From contig CALZOH010000036.1 in the NCBI GenBank assembly GCA_945827465.1, positions 1 to 17,090 on the forward strand: a DNA stretch of 17,090 nt, read 5' to 3'. Shown in pieces: positions 7,364 to 15,100 of this stretch. The stretch's first letter is position 1. Every line of letters starts with the position of its first letter. Below the pieces are notes generated by a model. That model saw only the letters and a list, made by a program, of their open reading frames with translations. It did no database searches and was not told the DNA's origin. This DNA is from an uncultured Prevotellaceae bacterium (GTDB lineage Bacteria; Bacteroidota; Bacteroidia; Bacteroidales; Bacteroidaceae). The translations under genes were made by a program, and so were the position numbers.

Positions 7364-8818
7364 ATGATTACATTTTTAATATCATTGATAGCCCTCATCG
7401 TAGGCTATCTTGTCTATGGACGTTTTGTCGAAAAAGTATTCGGACCCGATGACAGGGTTACACCTGCCATTGCGAAAGCCGACGGCGTGGACTTTGTCAT
7501 ATTGCCCAATTGGAAGATCTTCATGATTCAGTTCCTTAACATAGCCGGTACCGGCCCCATCTTCGGTGCCATTATGGGCGCTAAGTACGGACCGGCCGCT
7601 TATCTGTGGATCGTACTGGGTTGTATCTTTGCAGGAGCAGTTCACGACTACATGAGCGGCATGCTCTCCCTGCGACATGAAGGTGCCGGACTGCCGGAGT
7701 TGGTAGGCCATTACCTGGGTAACCGCACAAAACAAGTGATGCTGGTGTTCAGCATCTTGTTGCTGATGATGGTTGGCGCCGTGTTTGTATATAGTCCGGC
7801 CGTAATACTTAACGGAATGGGCGGCAGCAAGACATTGTGGATTGTAGTGATCTTCGTCTATTATATTATAGCTACCATGTTGCCCATAGATAAGATTATC
7901 GGAAAAGTCTATCCGCTCTTTGCCTTCTCGCTTTTATTCATGGCAGCAGCCTTACTGGTGTGTTTGCTCATTAAGATGCCGGCACTTCCGGAAATTTGGG
8001 ACGGTCTTCACAATCGTGGAATAGAAGTAGCCCCCGAAACATTTACCGATCCGCTCTTTCCTTGCCTGTTCATCACCATTGCTTGCGGCGCGATCAGCGG
8101 ATTTCATGCTACGCAAAGCCCGTTGATGGCTCGTTGCATCAAGCACGAAAAGATGGGACGCCCCATCTTCTATGGTGCCATGATTACTGAAGGTATCGTA
8201 GCCTTGATTTGGGCCACGGTGGCCATGTATTTCTTCTATGGCGAACCCGCTCCGGGCTATACTCTGATTGCAGGAGGCGATAAAGCCGGTTTCCTGACAG
8301 CAGCTCCGGCCGTAGTTAATATGGTCTGCAACGATTGGCTCGGTTTGCTCGGCGCAACTTTGGCTCTGCTCGGCGTGGTAGCCGCGCCCATCACCAGCGG
8401 CGACACAGCCCTGCGCTCGGCACGACTGATAATTGCGGATTTCTTACACCTTGAACAGCGTTCCATCAAGCGTAGACTCTACATTTGCATTCCGCTCTTT
8501 GCTCTGACCATGGCTATCTTGCTTTGGCAGGTTGAGAACCCCGACGGATTCAACATCATCTGGAAATATTTTGGATGGAGTAACCAAACGTTGTCAGTCT
8601 TTACTCTGTGGACCATCACCGTATATTTGGTACAACAGAAAAAACCATTTGTCATTTCTTTGATTCCGGCTCTGTTTATGACAACGATCAGCTGCACGTT
8701 CCTTTTAATATCGAAGGAAACGCTCAATATGGGTGCAACCATCTCTTATACGATAGGAGGCATCACACTATTGGCTGCAACCATCCTATTCTTTAGGTGG
8801 TATCGAAAAAATTCATAA
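7364..8818 (+). CDS. cstA: Carbon starvation protein CstA family transporter (short form)
   Basis: This 484-residue polytopic inner-membrane protein has about 12 hydrophobic segments. Family hallmarks are NIAGTGPIFGA (59-69), GAVHDYMSG (91-99), CGAISGFHATQSPLMARC (241-258) and APITSGDTALRSAR (341-354). CstA proteins take up peptides or pyruvate during carbon limitation. The Enterobacteria versions are near 700 residues, and this one is the shorter form common in Bacteroidetes, ending after the core. The ATG at 7364 starts directly with the first membrane helix. It stands alone between the ABC operon and a lipoprotein gene, with a perfect -7 box 26 nt upstream and a strong hairpin 25 nt after the stop. 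The substrate cannot be told from sequence. Confidence 0.93.
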   Translation: MITFLISLIALIVGYLVYGRFVEKVFGPDDRVTPAIAKADGVDFVILPNWKIFMIQFLNIAGTGPIFGAIMGAKYGPAAYLWIVLGCIFAGAVHDYMSGMLSLRHEGAGLPELVGHYLGNRTKQVMLVFSILLLMMVGAVFVYSPAVILNGMGGSKTLWIVVIFVYYIIATMLPIDKIIGKVYPLFAFSLLFMAAALLVCLLIKMPALPEIWDGLHNRGIEVAPETFTDPLFPCLFITIACGAISGFHATQSPLMARCIKHEKMGRPIFYGAMITEGIVALIWATVAMYFFYGEPAPGYTLIAGGDKAGFLTAAPAVVNMVCNDWLGLLGATLALLGVVAAPITSGDTALRSARLIIADFLHLEQRSIKRRLYICIPLFALTMAILLWQVENPDGFNIIWKYFGWSNQTLSVFTLWTITVYLVQQKKPFVISLIPALFMTTISCTFLLISKETLNMGATISYTIGGITLLAATILFFRWYRKNS

Positions 8819-8842
8819 CCCCATCTTCGATTGAAACAACTG

Positions 8843-8883
8843 AGAATCCTGACCTTGTGTACCGACACACCGGTCGGGATTCT
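8843..8883 (+). terminator. Hairpin after cstA, candidate transcription end
   Basis: AGAATCCTGACC (8843-8854) pairs with GGTCGGGATTCT (8872-8883), a 12-bp stem with one G-U pair. Inside the loop, TGTGT/ACACA can pair further. It starts 25 nt after the cstA stop. It lacks a clean T-run, so it may end transcription weakly or protect a 3' end. From here to 9053 (170 nt) I see an AT-rich stretch with a small CCGC-AA-GCGG palindrome (8944-8953) and an A-rich leader just before the next ATG, but no gene. Confidence 0.5.
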
Positions 8884-9053
8884 TGCGTTAATGCCTCCTA
8901 CAAAAATATTTTTGAAAAAAAATGAGATTTCCATGCAAGGTTTCCGCAAGCGGTCGTTTATAGATTGTAAGTACATCAGAATAATCATTCCTATAACGAC
9001 TATCCTATCAAAATTCATATTTTAATTATCCAAATCAACAAACAAAAAAAGAA

Positions 9054-9620
9054 ATGAAAATTAGTATTCGTACCCTTTTCCTATCGATGGCCCTCGTTGG
9101 TGGTGCCATGTTGTTTACCTCCTGCGACAATGATGATGATTATAAAATCATCCCCGCAACCTCAGTAGACCAGGCTCATGGAAATTATGAAGGCGTCATC
9201 ATGGTTAACAATGAATTTCAAGACAGCATAACAGTAAGCGTTAACAGCGTAAGCAACACTGTTAGTCTGTCAAATCTGCCCGTTGCACCCATTGTAAAGG
9301 CTTTGGTGGGTGAAGAACTGGCCGATAGCGTCATGAAAACAGTCGAAGCACCGGCTCTGAGTCTGAACTACACCGGCACATTGTATGAGAACATCGTACA
9401 ATTGCAACTCGATGCACAGCAAGTAGACTTCAACATGACAGTAGAAGACGCAGAAAAGCAGGTAACCGTATTTGTCAACAATGGTGGAGAAGTTCTTTAC
9501 GACTCTATGCAAAAGATCCTGAACATGGGCATCACTGTCGACAGTGTAAAAGTAGACGGCGAATTGGCCGAAAACTTCAAGACCATTCAGTATATCTTCT
9601 ACCAAACAAAAAGAAAATAA
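9054..9620 (+). CDS. Small lipoprotein, probably surface-exposed; unknown function
   Basis: This 188-residue protein begins with a lipoprotein signal peptide: basic MKISIR, a hydrophobic stretch, then a lipobox LFTSC with Cys24 as the lipidated residue. Right after it comes DNDDDY, an acidic stretch like the lipoprotein export signals known in Bacteroidetes that send lipoproteins to the cell surface. The rest looks beta-rich (alternating hydrophobic residues, e.g. VIMVNNEFQDSITVSVNS and VTVFVNNGGEVLY) and has no catalytic motif I recognise. It resembles in style the small DUF-type lipoproteins of Prevotella and Bacteroides (DUF4840 is a possible match, not verified). The leader just before ATG is A-rich (aaaaaaagaa), typical of the phylum. 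It appears monocistronic, with a hairpin right after the stop. Confidence 0.85.
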   Translation: MKISIRTLFLSMALVGGAMLFTSCDNDDDYKIIPATSVDQAHGNYEGVIMVNNEFQDSITVSVNSVSNTVSLSNLPVAPIVKALVGEELADSVMKTVEAPALSLNYTGTLYENIVQLQLDAQQVDFNMTVEDAEKQVTVFVNNGGEVLYDSMQKILNMGITVDSVKVDGELAENFKTIQYIFYQTKRK

Positions 9621-9630
9621 CCGATACCGT

Positions 9631-9674
9631 CAACAACAGAACATGCTACCAAGTTGTGGCATGTTCTATTGTTG
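9631..9674 (+). terminator. 16-bp stem hairpin after lipoprotein gene
   Basis: CAACAACAGAACATGC (9631-9646) pairs with GCATGTTCTATTGTTG (9659-9674), 15 of 16 positions, with a 12-nt loop. It lies 11 nt after the lipoprotein stop and 26 nt before the proposed sigma-factor start. The T-run after the stem is poor. It likely separates the lipoprotein transcript from the sigma operon, and could also form in the sigma leader if transcription reads through. Confidence 0.6.
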
Positions 9675-9700
9675 CTTCGAAAACAGTACATCCAACTCCC

Positions 9701-10267
9701 GTGGAACATCAAGAAGTGGAACTTGCAGCCCAAGTGGCCCGTGGCAACGCTCAAGCCGCGCGAAAACTGTATGACTGCTATGCTGCAGGTCTTACCTCGG
9801 TCTGCGCACGTTACATTTCTAATGATGATGACCTGCATGACATACTGCAAGAAAGTTTTCTACAGATTTTTTCATCCATTCATCAGTTCCACTACCAGGG
9901 CGAAGGCTCGTTGCGAGCCTGGATGTCACGCATAGTAGCCAATAAATCGATCGACTTCTTGAAACATCAGTCGCGCATGAACCTCTTTGAAACCACTGAC
10001 AGACTTCCCGACAGCGTGAGCGAAGACGAAGACGTTGATGTGAACGAATTATCACTGCAAACCTTGCATGACTTGATTCGCAACTTACCCATTGGCTACC
10101 GTACCGTATTCAATCTCTATGTATTCGAGCATCTCAGTCACCGTGAGATTGCCTCGCGACTAAACATCCGAGAGGCTTCTTCGGCATCACAACTACATCG
10201 GGCCAAGGAGATGCTGGCCCGTCAGATTAAGGAATTAACCCACCACGCAGAAACAGGCAGACCATGA
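9701..10267 (+). CDS. ECF-type RNA polymerase sigma factor
   Basis: This 188-residue sigma-70 family protein has regions 2 and 4 only. Region 2 spans about 23-91 and contains DDLHDILQESFLQIF (42-57) and the -10-binding segment around GSLRAWMSRIVANKSIDFLK. Region 4 spans about 118-176, with LPIGYRTVFNLYVFEHLSHREIASRLN and a following recognition helix. An acidic linker (EDEDVDVNE, about 108-116) joins them. I chose GTG 9701 (MEHQEVELAAQVARGN) because it gives the usual ECF N-terminus. The longer reading from GTG 9656 lies inside the hairpin and adds 15 non-family residues. The stop overlaps the next gene in ATGA, so it is translationally coupled to its likely anti-sigma partner. Its regulon may include its own operon. 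Confidence 0.9.
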   Translation: MEHQEVELAAQVARGNAQAARKLYDCYAAGLTSVCARYISNDDDLHDILQESFLQIFSSIHQFHYQGEGSLRAWMSRIVANKSIDFLKHQSRMNLFETTDRLPDSVSEDEDVDVNELSLQTLHDLIRNLPIGYRTVFNLYVFEHLSHREIASRLNIREASSASQLHRAKEMLARQIKELTHHAETGRP

Positions 10268-11433
10268 ACAATAACTGGACCGAACAACTCAGCCAACGCA
10301 TGGAACATCATGAGATGAAAGTGCCCGACGGACTTTGGCAAGACCTGGAACAGGCCATGAAACAGTCCAAACAACCGAGGGTAACCCCCATGATGTTTGT
10401 GAAGCGCTTCATTCCGATGGCTGCAGCACTGATTATCCTATTGGGAGGTGCTACCCTTTGGATTCTCAACATAGATGAAGGCGTGGAAGAGGCTGTCACA
10501 GCCGTACGCAACTCGTCTACCTCCTCACCTGACCCTATGCCGCAACCGGCAACCTCAATTTCATCGCAACAAAGACCTCAAACGGCCATGGCTGCAACCT
10601 TGCGCCAACGGACGACGTCCTATATTACACAAGCAATTAACGAACCCAACAACGAACCTAAGAACGAAAAGGCTTCAATTAGCCAAGATGCCGCTACAAC
10701 AACTACAACAGCGACACCGGTTGCCGTAGCTACGCCCCAACAAATCACTGCTCCGACTACGAAACAGGCGCCTAATCGAAAAGCAATGCTCAAGAACCTC
10801 AACGAGACAGCTTCGGAATCTGCCAAGAAACAATCGGGCTGGAATGTGGGGGCCTATGCTGCACAAACTGGCTCATCATCACCCGAGAACACAACGCCTC
10901 GACTGATAGGTACCCTGCTCACACAACACAAACAAGAAATGGATCTCAAGCATAGTCAGCCCATCCGACTCGGAGTATCGGTAGCTTATTCACTCAACAA
11001 CCGCCTGTCAATGGAAAGTGGACTGGTTTACACCTACCTGAAAGCAGAGCAGAACACGACCAACTACCACTACCAACAAAAGTTGCACTATCTGGGCATT
11101 CCGTTGCGCTTTAATTACCGCCTATGGAGCTACAAAAACTTCACCGTATATTGCGCTACAGGTGCCATGGTTGAAAAATGCTTGGGAGGAAAGGGAAAAG
11201 AACTTTTCTCAGCAGGCCAGCAAAGCGAGATCAATCGCCATCTCAGCGAAAACAGACTGCAGTGGTCAATGAATCTGACGGCAGGTGCACAATACAACCT
11301 GACCCGACAACTCGGACTCTATGTGGAGCCTGGCGTGAGTCATTACTTCGACAATCATAGTCATATCCAAAATATCTATAAAGACTCACCCACACGCTTC
11401 AATCTGCAACTGGGTCTGCGCTTCAATCCCTAA
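10264..11433 (+). CDS. Anti-sigma-like protein fused to C-terminal outer-membrane beta-barrel domain
   Basis: This 389-residue protein has a mixed layout. The first 46 residues are cytoplasmic-like and amphipathic (WTEQLSQRMEHHEMKVPDGLWQDLEQAM), in the place where an anti-sigma segment would bind the sigma factor. One membrane helix follows at about 47-68. A low-complexity linker rich in Thr, Pro, Gln, Ala and Asn runs from about 82 to 190. The C-terminal part (about 192-389) alternates short hydrophobic strands such as LGVSVAYSLN, LGIPLRFNY, GLYVEPGVSHYF and ends LQLGLRFNP, an outer-membrane-barrel type end with a near-terminal Phe. The linker could cross the periplasm, so the protein may touch sigma factor and outer membrane at once (inference). 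The ATG overlaps the sigma stop. Similar sigma-linked barrel proteins are common in Bacteroidetes, but the mechanism is unclear to me. Confidence 0.8.
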   Translation: MNNNWTEQLSQRMEHHEMKVPDGLWQDLEQAMKQSKQPRVTPMMFVKRFIPMAAALIILLGGATLWILNIDEGVEEAVTAVRNSSTSSPDPMPQPATSISSQQRPQTAMAATLRQRTTSYITQAINEPNNEPKNEKASISQDAATTTTTATPVAVATPQQITAPTTKQAPNRKAMLKNLNETASESAKKQSGWNVGAYAAQTGSSSPENTTPRLIGTLLTQHKQEMDLKHSQPIRLGVSVAYSLNNRLSMESGLVYTYLKAEQNTTNYHYQQKLHYLGIPLRFNYRLWSYKNFTVYCATGAMVEKCLGGKGKELFSAGQQSEINRHLSENRLQWSMNLTAGAQYNLTRQLGLYVEPGVSHYFDNHSHIQNIYKDSPTRFNLQLGLRFNP

Positions 11434-11445
11434 AACTGCATCTGC

Positions 11446-11883
11446 ATGAAACGACTCTTTCTAAACATTTTGACACTGGCACTCCTTTTGGTGCTTAGCT
11501 GTTGCAACCATCCTCACACCGAAAGCAACGAGATACCCTTTACCCCCGTTGACCATTACTTCGTACGCAATGACGTAACCCAATATCATCCGGTAATCAT
11601 TCAACACGAAAAGGAATTCAATCAATATTTCGGAACGGCAGCTACCATGGAGCGGTCACCGGCACCTATCAATTTCAAAGAAAAAGCCGTGATTGCCATC
11701 ATCCTTCCGCCTACATCGTACGACACTTCCATCATTCCGGTATCTTTTACCCGCACCCCCAAGCCCACCTTCAGCTATCGAATTGAAGAGAAGAAACAAA
11801 GTCGAAGTTATGACATCGTACCTTGTCTGCTTGCAGTGGTTGATAAGAAGTACACACGCAATTTGATCTTGCAACAACAATAA
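11446..11883 (+). CDS. Small lipoprotein, third gene of sigma operon; unknown function
   Basis: This 145-residue protein starts with a lipoprotein signal peptide (MKRLFLNILTLALLLVLSCC). Cys19 or Cys20 is the lipidation site, with LVLSC giving the better lipobox. The mature part has HEKEFNQYFGTAATM followed by INFKEKAVIAIILPPTSYDTSIIPVSF and a beta-rich end. The pattern of an 'F-K-E-K-A-V-I-A' strand followed by a short glycine-poor beta domain is faintly like PrcB-type C-terminal domains, but I cannot confirm it. It begins 12 nt after the anti-sigma gene, so it is almost surely in the same operon and may work with the sigma/anti-sigma pair in the envelope. There is no acidic export signal after the Cys, so a periplasm-facing location is more likely. 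Confidence 0.8.
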   Translation: MKRLFLNILTLALLLVLSCCNHPHTESNEIPFTPVDHYFVRNDVTQYHPVIIQHEKEFNQYFGTAATMERSPAPINFKEKAVIAIILPPTSYDTSIIPVSFTRTPKPTFSYRIEEKKQSRSYDIVPCLLAVVDKKYTRNLILQQQ

Positions 11884-11944
11884 ATTCATGTATTTATCCT
11901 ATCATATCTTTAACTGCTCTGCAGTATTTTAAACCCAATTGATT

Positions 11945-11976
11945 AGGCCGACGGTTATCAACACTTCCGTCGGCCT
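11945..11976 (+). terminator. Intrinsic terminator after the sigma operon
   Basis: AGGCCGACGG (11945-11954) and CCGTCGGCCT (11967-11976) form a perfect GC-rich 10-bp stem with a 12-nt loop, followed by TTAAATTAATT. It lies 61 nt after the last stop of the sigma operon and is the best terminator for it. Confidence 0.8.
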
Positions 11977-12010
11977 TAAATTAATTCAAAACACCTCTAA
12001 ACTACTCCTT

Positions 12011-12041
12011 CCTTATTATATAATAAGGTATGAATATACCT
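12011..12041. promoter_or_regulatory. 18-bp perfect palindrome with adjoining smaller palindrome upstream of GH31 gene
   Basis: CCTTATTATATAATAAGG (12011-12028) is a perfect 18-bp palindrome with no spacer. It overlaps a second inverted repeat AGGTAT-GAAT-ATACCT (12026-12041). Both sit in the AT-rich leader region about 95-125 nt before the GH31 start and upstream of the likely -7 box at 12093. The position fits an operator for a dimeric regulator, or cruciform-prone DNA. AT-richness makes some palindromes expected, but 18 perfect bases is long for chance. Confidence 0.5.
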
Positions 12042-12092
12042 ATAATAGAAAAAAAACACCTTTATACTCATCATTAAGTAAAATAAATCCAT

Positions 12093-12100
12093 TAAATTTG
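12093..12100 (+). promoter_or_regulatory. Bacteroidetes-type -7 box for the GH31 gene
   Basis: TAAATTTG fits TAnnTTTG exactly, 35 nt before the GH31 ATG. No clear TTTG -33 box is found at the usual distance upstream, so the promoter may depend on an activator. The rest of 11978-12134 is AT-rich with no gene. Confidence 0.5.
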
Positions 12101-12134
12101 TCACTATCATTTAACATTTAGGAAAACATTTCTT

Positions 12135-15100
12135 ATGCATCCATCCATTAACTTCACCCTCCGATACAGAAAAGTAATGACTACTCTTCTGGTATGTCTT
12201 GGATTTTTCTGTTGCTGGCCCATCATGGCACAAGAAAAACAGAACCGTTATACCCTTCAACTAAAGAACGGACAACAACGTATCATTGAATTCTATGGTC
12301 CACAGATTTTCCGAGTCTTTCAAGACCCTCAAGGCGGTCAGCTTCGCAATCCCCAAGCCAATCCTCCGGCCCAAATCTTGGTGGATCAACCTCACCGCAC
12401 TCTGAAAGAATGCTCTATGAACATGGCCGGAGACTTGGCCACCATCCAAACAGAGAGCATCATCTTGAAAGTAAACCTTTCTGACGGACGCATGGAAGCT
12501 ACCAACCGCGCTGACGGACGTATTGCGTTCAGTGAAAAGGCTGGGGCACAAATCAGCAAGCGTGAAGTGAGCCTCACCCTCGCTGAAGCACCCGACGAAT
12601 ACTTCTATGGTGGCGGAGTTCAGAATGGACGATTCTCCCACAAGGGTCAAGTCATTAGCATAGTCAACCAAAATAGTTGGACGGATGGCGGTGTATGCTC
12701 GCCATGTCCTTTCTATTGGTCGACAAAGGGCTATGGTGTGATGTTCCACACCTTCCGTCCGGGTTCCTACGACTTCGGGTCAAAGGAACAAGGAACTGTT
12801 AAGCTCACTCACCAGACGGATTATCTGGATTGCTTCGTTATGATCGACAATGGCCCCGTAGCTTTACTGCGCGACTACTATCAATTGACCGGTGCACCCG
12901 TTTTGCTTCCGAAATTCGGCTTCTACGAAGGCCATCTCAATGCTTATAACCGAGATTACTGGAAAGAAACCGACAAGGGCGGCGTTCCCTTTGAAGACGG
13001 TAAACGCTATTCCGAAAGTCAAAAAGACAATGGTGGCATTAAAGAATCGCTCAACGGAGAGAAAAACAACTATCAATTCTCGGCAAGAGCGGTAATCGAC
13101 CGTTATAAGGCCCATGATATGCCTTTAGGTTGGATTCTTCCGAACGATGGTTACGGTGCAGGCTACGGACAAACAGGTACGCTTGACGGCAATGTAAACA
13201 ATCTCAAGGAATTTGGCGACTACGCTCGCAAGCAGGGCGTGGAAATAGGTCTGTGGACACAGTCTGATTTGCACCCCAAAGAGGGTATCCCCGCATTATT
13301 ACAGCGCGATATCGTGAAAGAAATCGGTGTTGCCGGAGTCAGACTGCTTAAAACCGACGTTGCATGGGTTGGTGCAGGCTACTCTTTTGGTCTCAACGGT
13401 ATTGCTGACGCTGCCAACTTGATGACACAACATGGAAACAATGCCCGTCCGTTCATTATCACCCTTGATGGTTGGGCCGGCACACAGCGTTATGCCGGAG
13501 TTTGGAGCGGAGATCAGACGGGTGGAAAGTGGGAATACATTCGTTTCCACATTCCAACCTATATTGGCTCTGGTTTAGCCGGTATGCCCAACATCACCAG
13601 CGACATGGACGGTATTTTTGGAGGAAAAGACCCCGTCATCAACGTCCGTGACTTCCAATGGAAGACATTTACGCCCATGCAACTTAACATGGACGGTTGG
13701 GGATCGAATGAAAAGTATCCACACGCCCTTGGCGAACCTGCTACGAGCATCAATCGCAACTATTTAAAGCTCAAATCAGCCTTGATGCCCTATTTGTATA
13801 GCGTTGCCGAACTCTCCGTTGACAGTTTGCCCATGATTCGCGCCATGTTCTTGGAAGAAACCAATGCTTACACTCTGGGCCGTAGCACACAATACCAATA
13901 TATGATGGGCCCGTGGTTCTTAGTGGCTCCCATCTACCAAAATACGCAGATGGACGAAGAAGGAAATGACCTGCGCAACGGTATTTACCTGCCCAAAGGC
14001 AAGTGGATTGACTACTTCAACGGTGATAGCTACGAAGGCGGCATTATCCTCAACAACTTTGATACCCCCATTTGGAAGCTACCGGTGTTTGTAAAGGCCG
14101 GAGCCATCATCCCCATGACCAATCCCAACAATAATCCTTCGGAAATCAATACCCGTCAGCGCATCTACGAGCTTTATCCGCACGGAGAATCGGCTTTTAC
14201 CGAGTATGACGACGACGGTAAGACTCAAGCATACCTTCAAGGAGAATGCAGCAAGACCCAATTACAGCTGAAAGAAGGCAATGGTACAGTCATCTTTACC
14301 ATTCTTCCTACCGAAGGACAGTTCAACGGCATGGAGAAAGAGCGTTCTACCTTGCTACGCGTCAACGTAACGGCTCCGTTGAAGAAGGTTAAGGTAAAAG
14401 TGGGTCGCAAAAACGTGAAAGTGACGATGGCCAAGACACGCGCCGACTTCGACAAGGCCGAAGCTGCCTGTTATTATGATGCAGCCCCCGAGCTCAACAC
14501 CTTCTCGACGCCGTGTAGCGATGCAGCAGGCATCAGCGTTCGCAAGAATCCCCAAATGCTCATCAAACTTCCGGCCACCGACATCACGGCCAACACTGTT
14601 ACCGTTAGCATGACGGGCTATGAGTTCACGAAAGGGCACCCGCTGGCCAAACAAACAGCCCAGATCAGTGCTCCACAAGGTGTGAAAGTGGCTGAAGCCG
14701 ACCAGCAACCTTACAGTTTGACTCCGTCATGGAATGCTGTCAGTGGCGCTGACTATTATGAGATACAGTTTGACGGCATGATCTACAGCGGAATCCAGCA
14801 GAACAAGCTGATCTTTACAGATCTTCAGCCCAGTACGGACTATTCGTTCCGAGTTCGCGCCGTCAACAAGGCCGGAGCATCCGATTGGACCGATCTGCAG
14901 GCTCGTACCAGCGTTAATCCGTTGGAATTTGCCATTCAAGGCATCACGGGTACATGTAGTGCTGAGTCGCAACCGGGCAATGGTCTGAACAAACTCTTCG
15001 ACTTCGACGAGCAAAGCATGTGGCATTCTCATTGGGACAAGAAAGCAACGCCGTTTGAGATCATCGCCGACTTACATTCTGTCAACACTCTTGAACGAAT

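Noticed and set aside
8831..9025. 64-codon frame between cstA and the lipoprotein
   Set aside because: It begins with TTG and runs through the hairpin at 8843-8883; no recognisable features or start signal.
11939..12121. 60-codon frame in the gap before the GH31 gene
   Set aside because: It covers the terminator, the palindromes and the -7 box. Its composition reflects AT-rich non-coding DNA.
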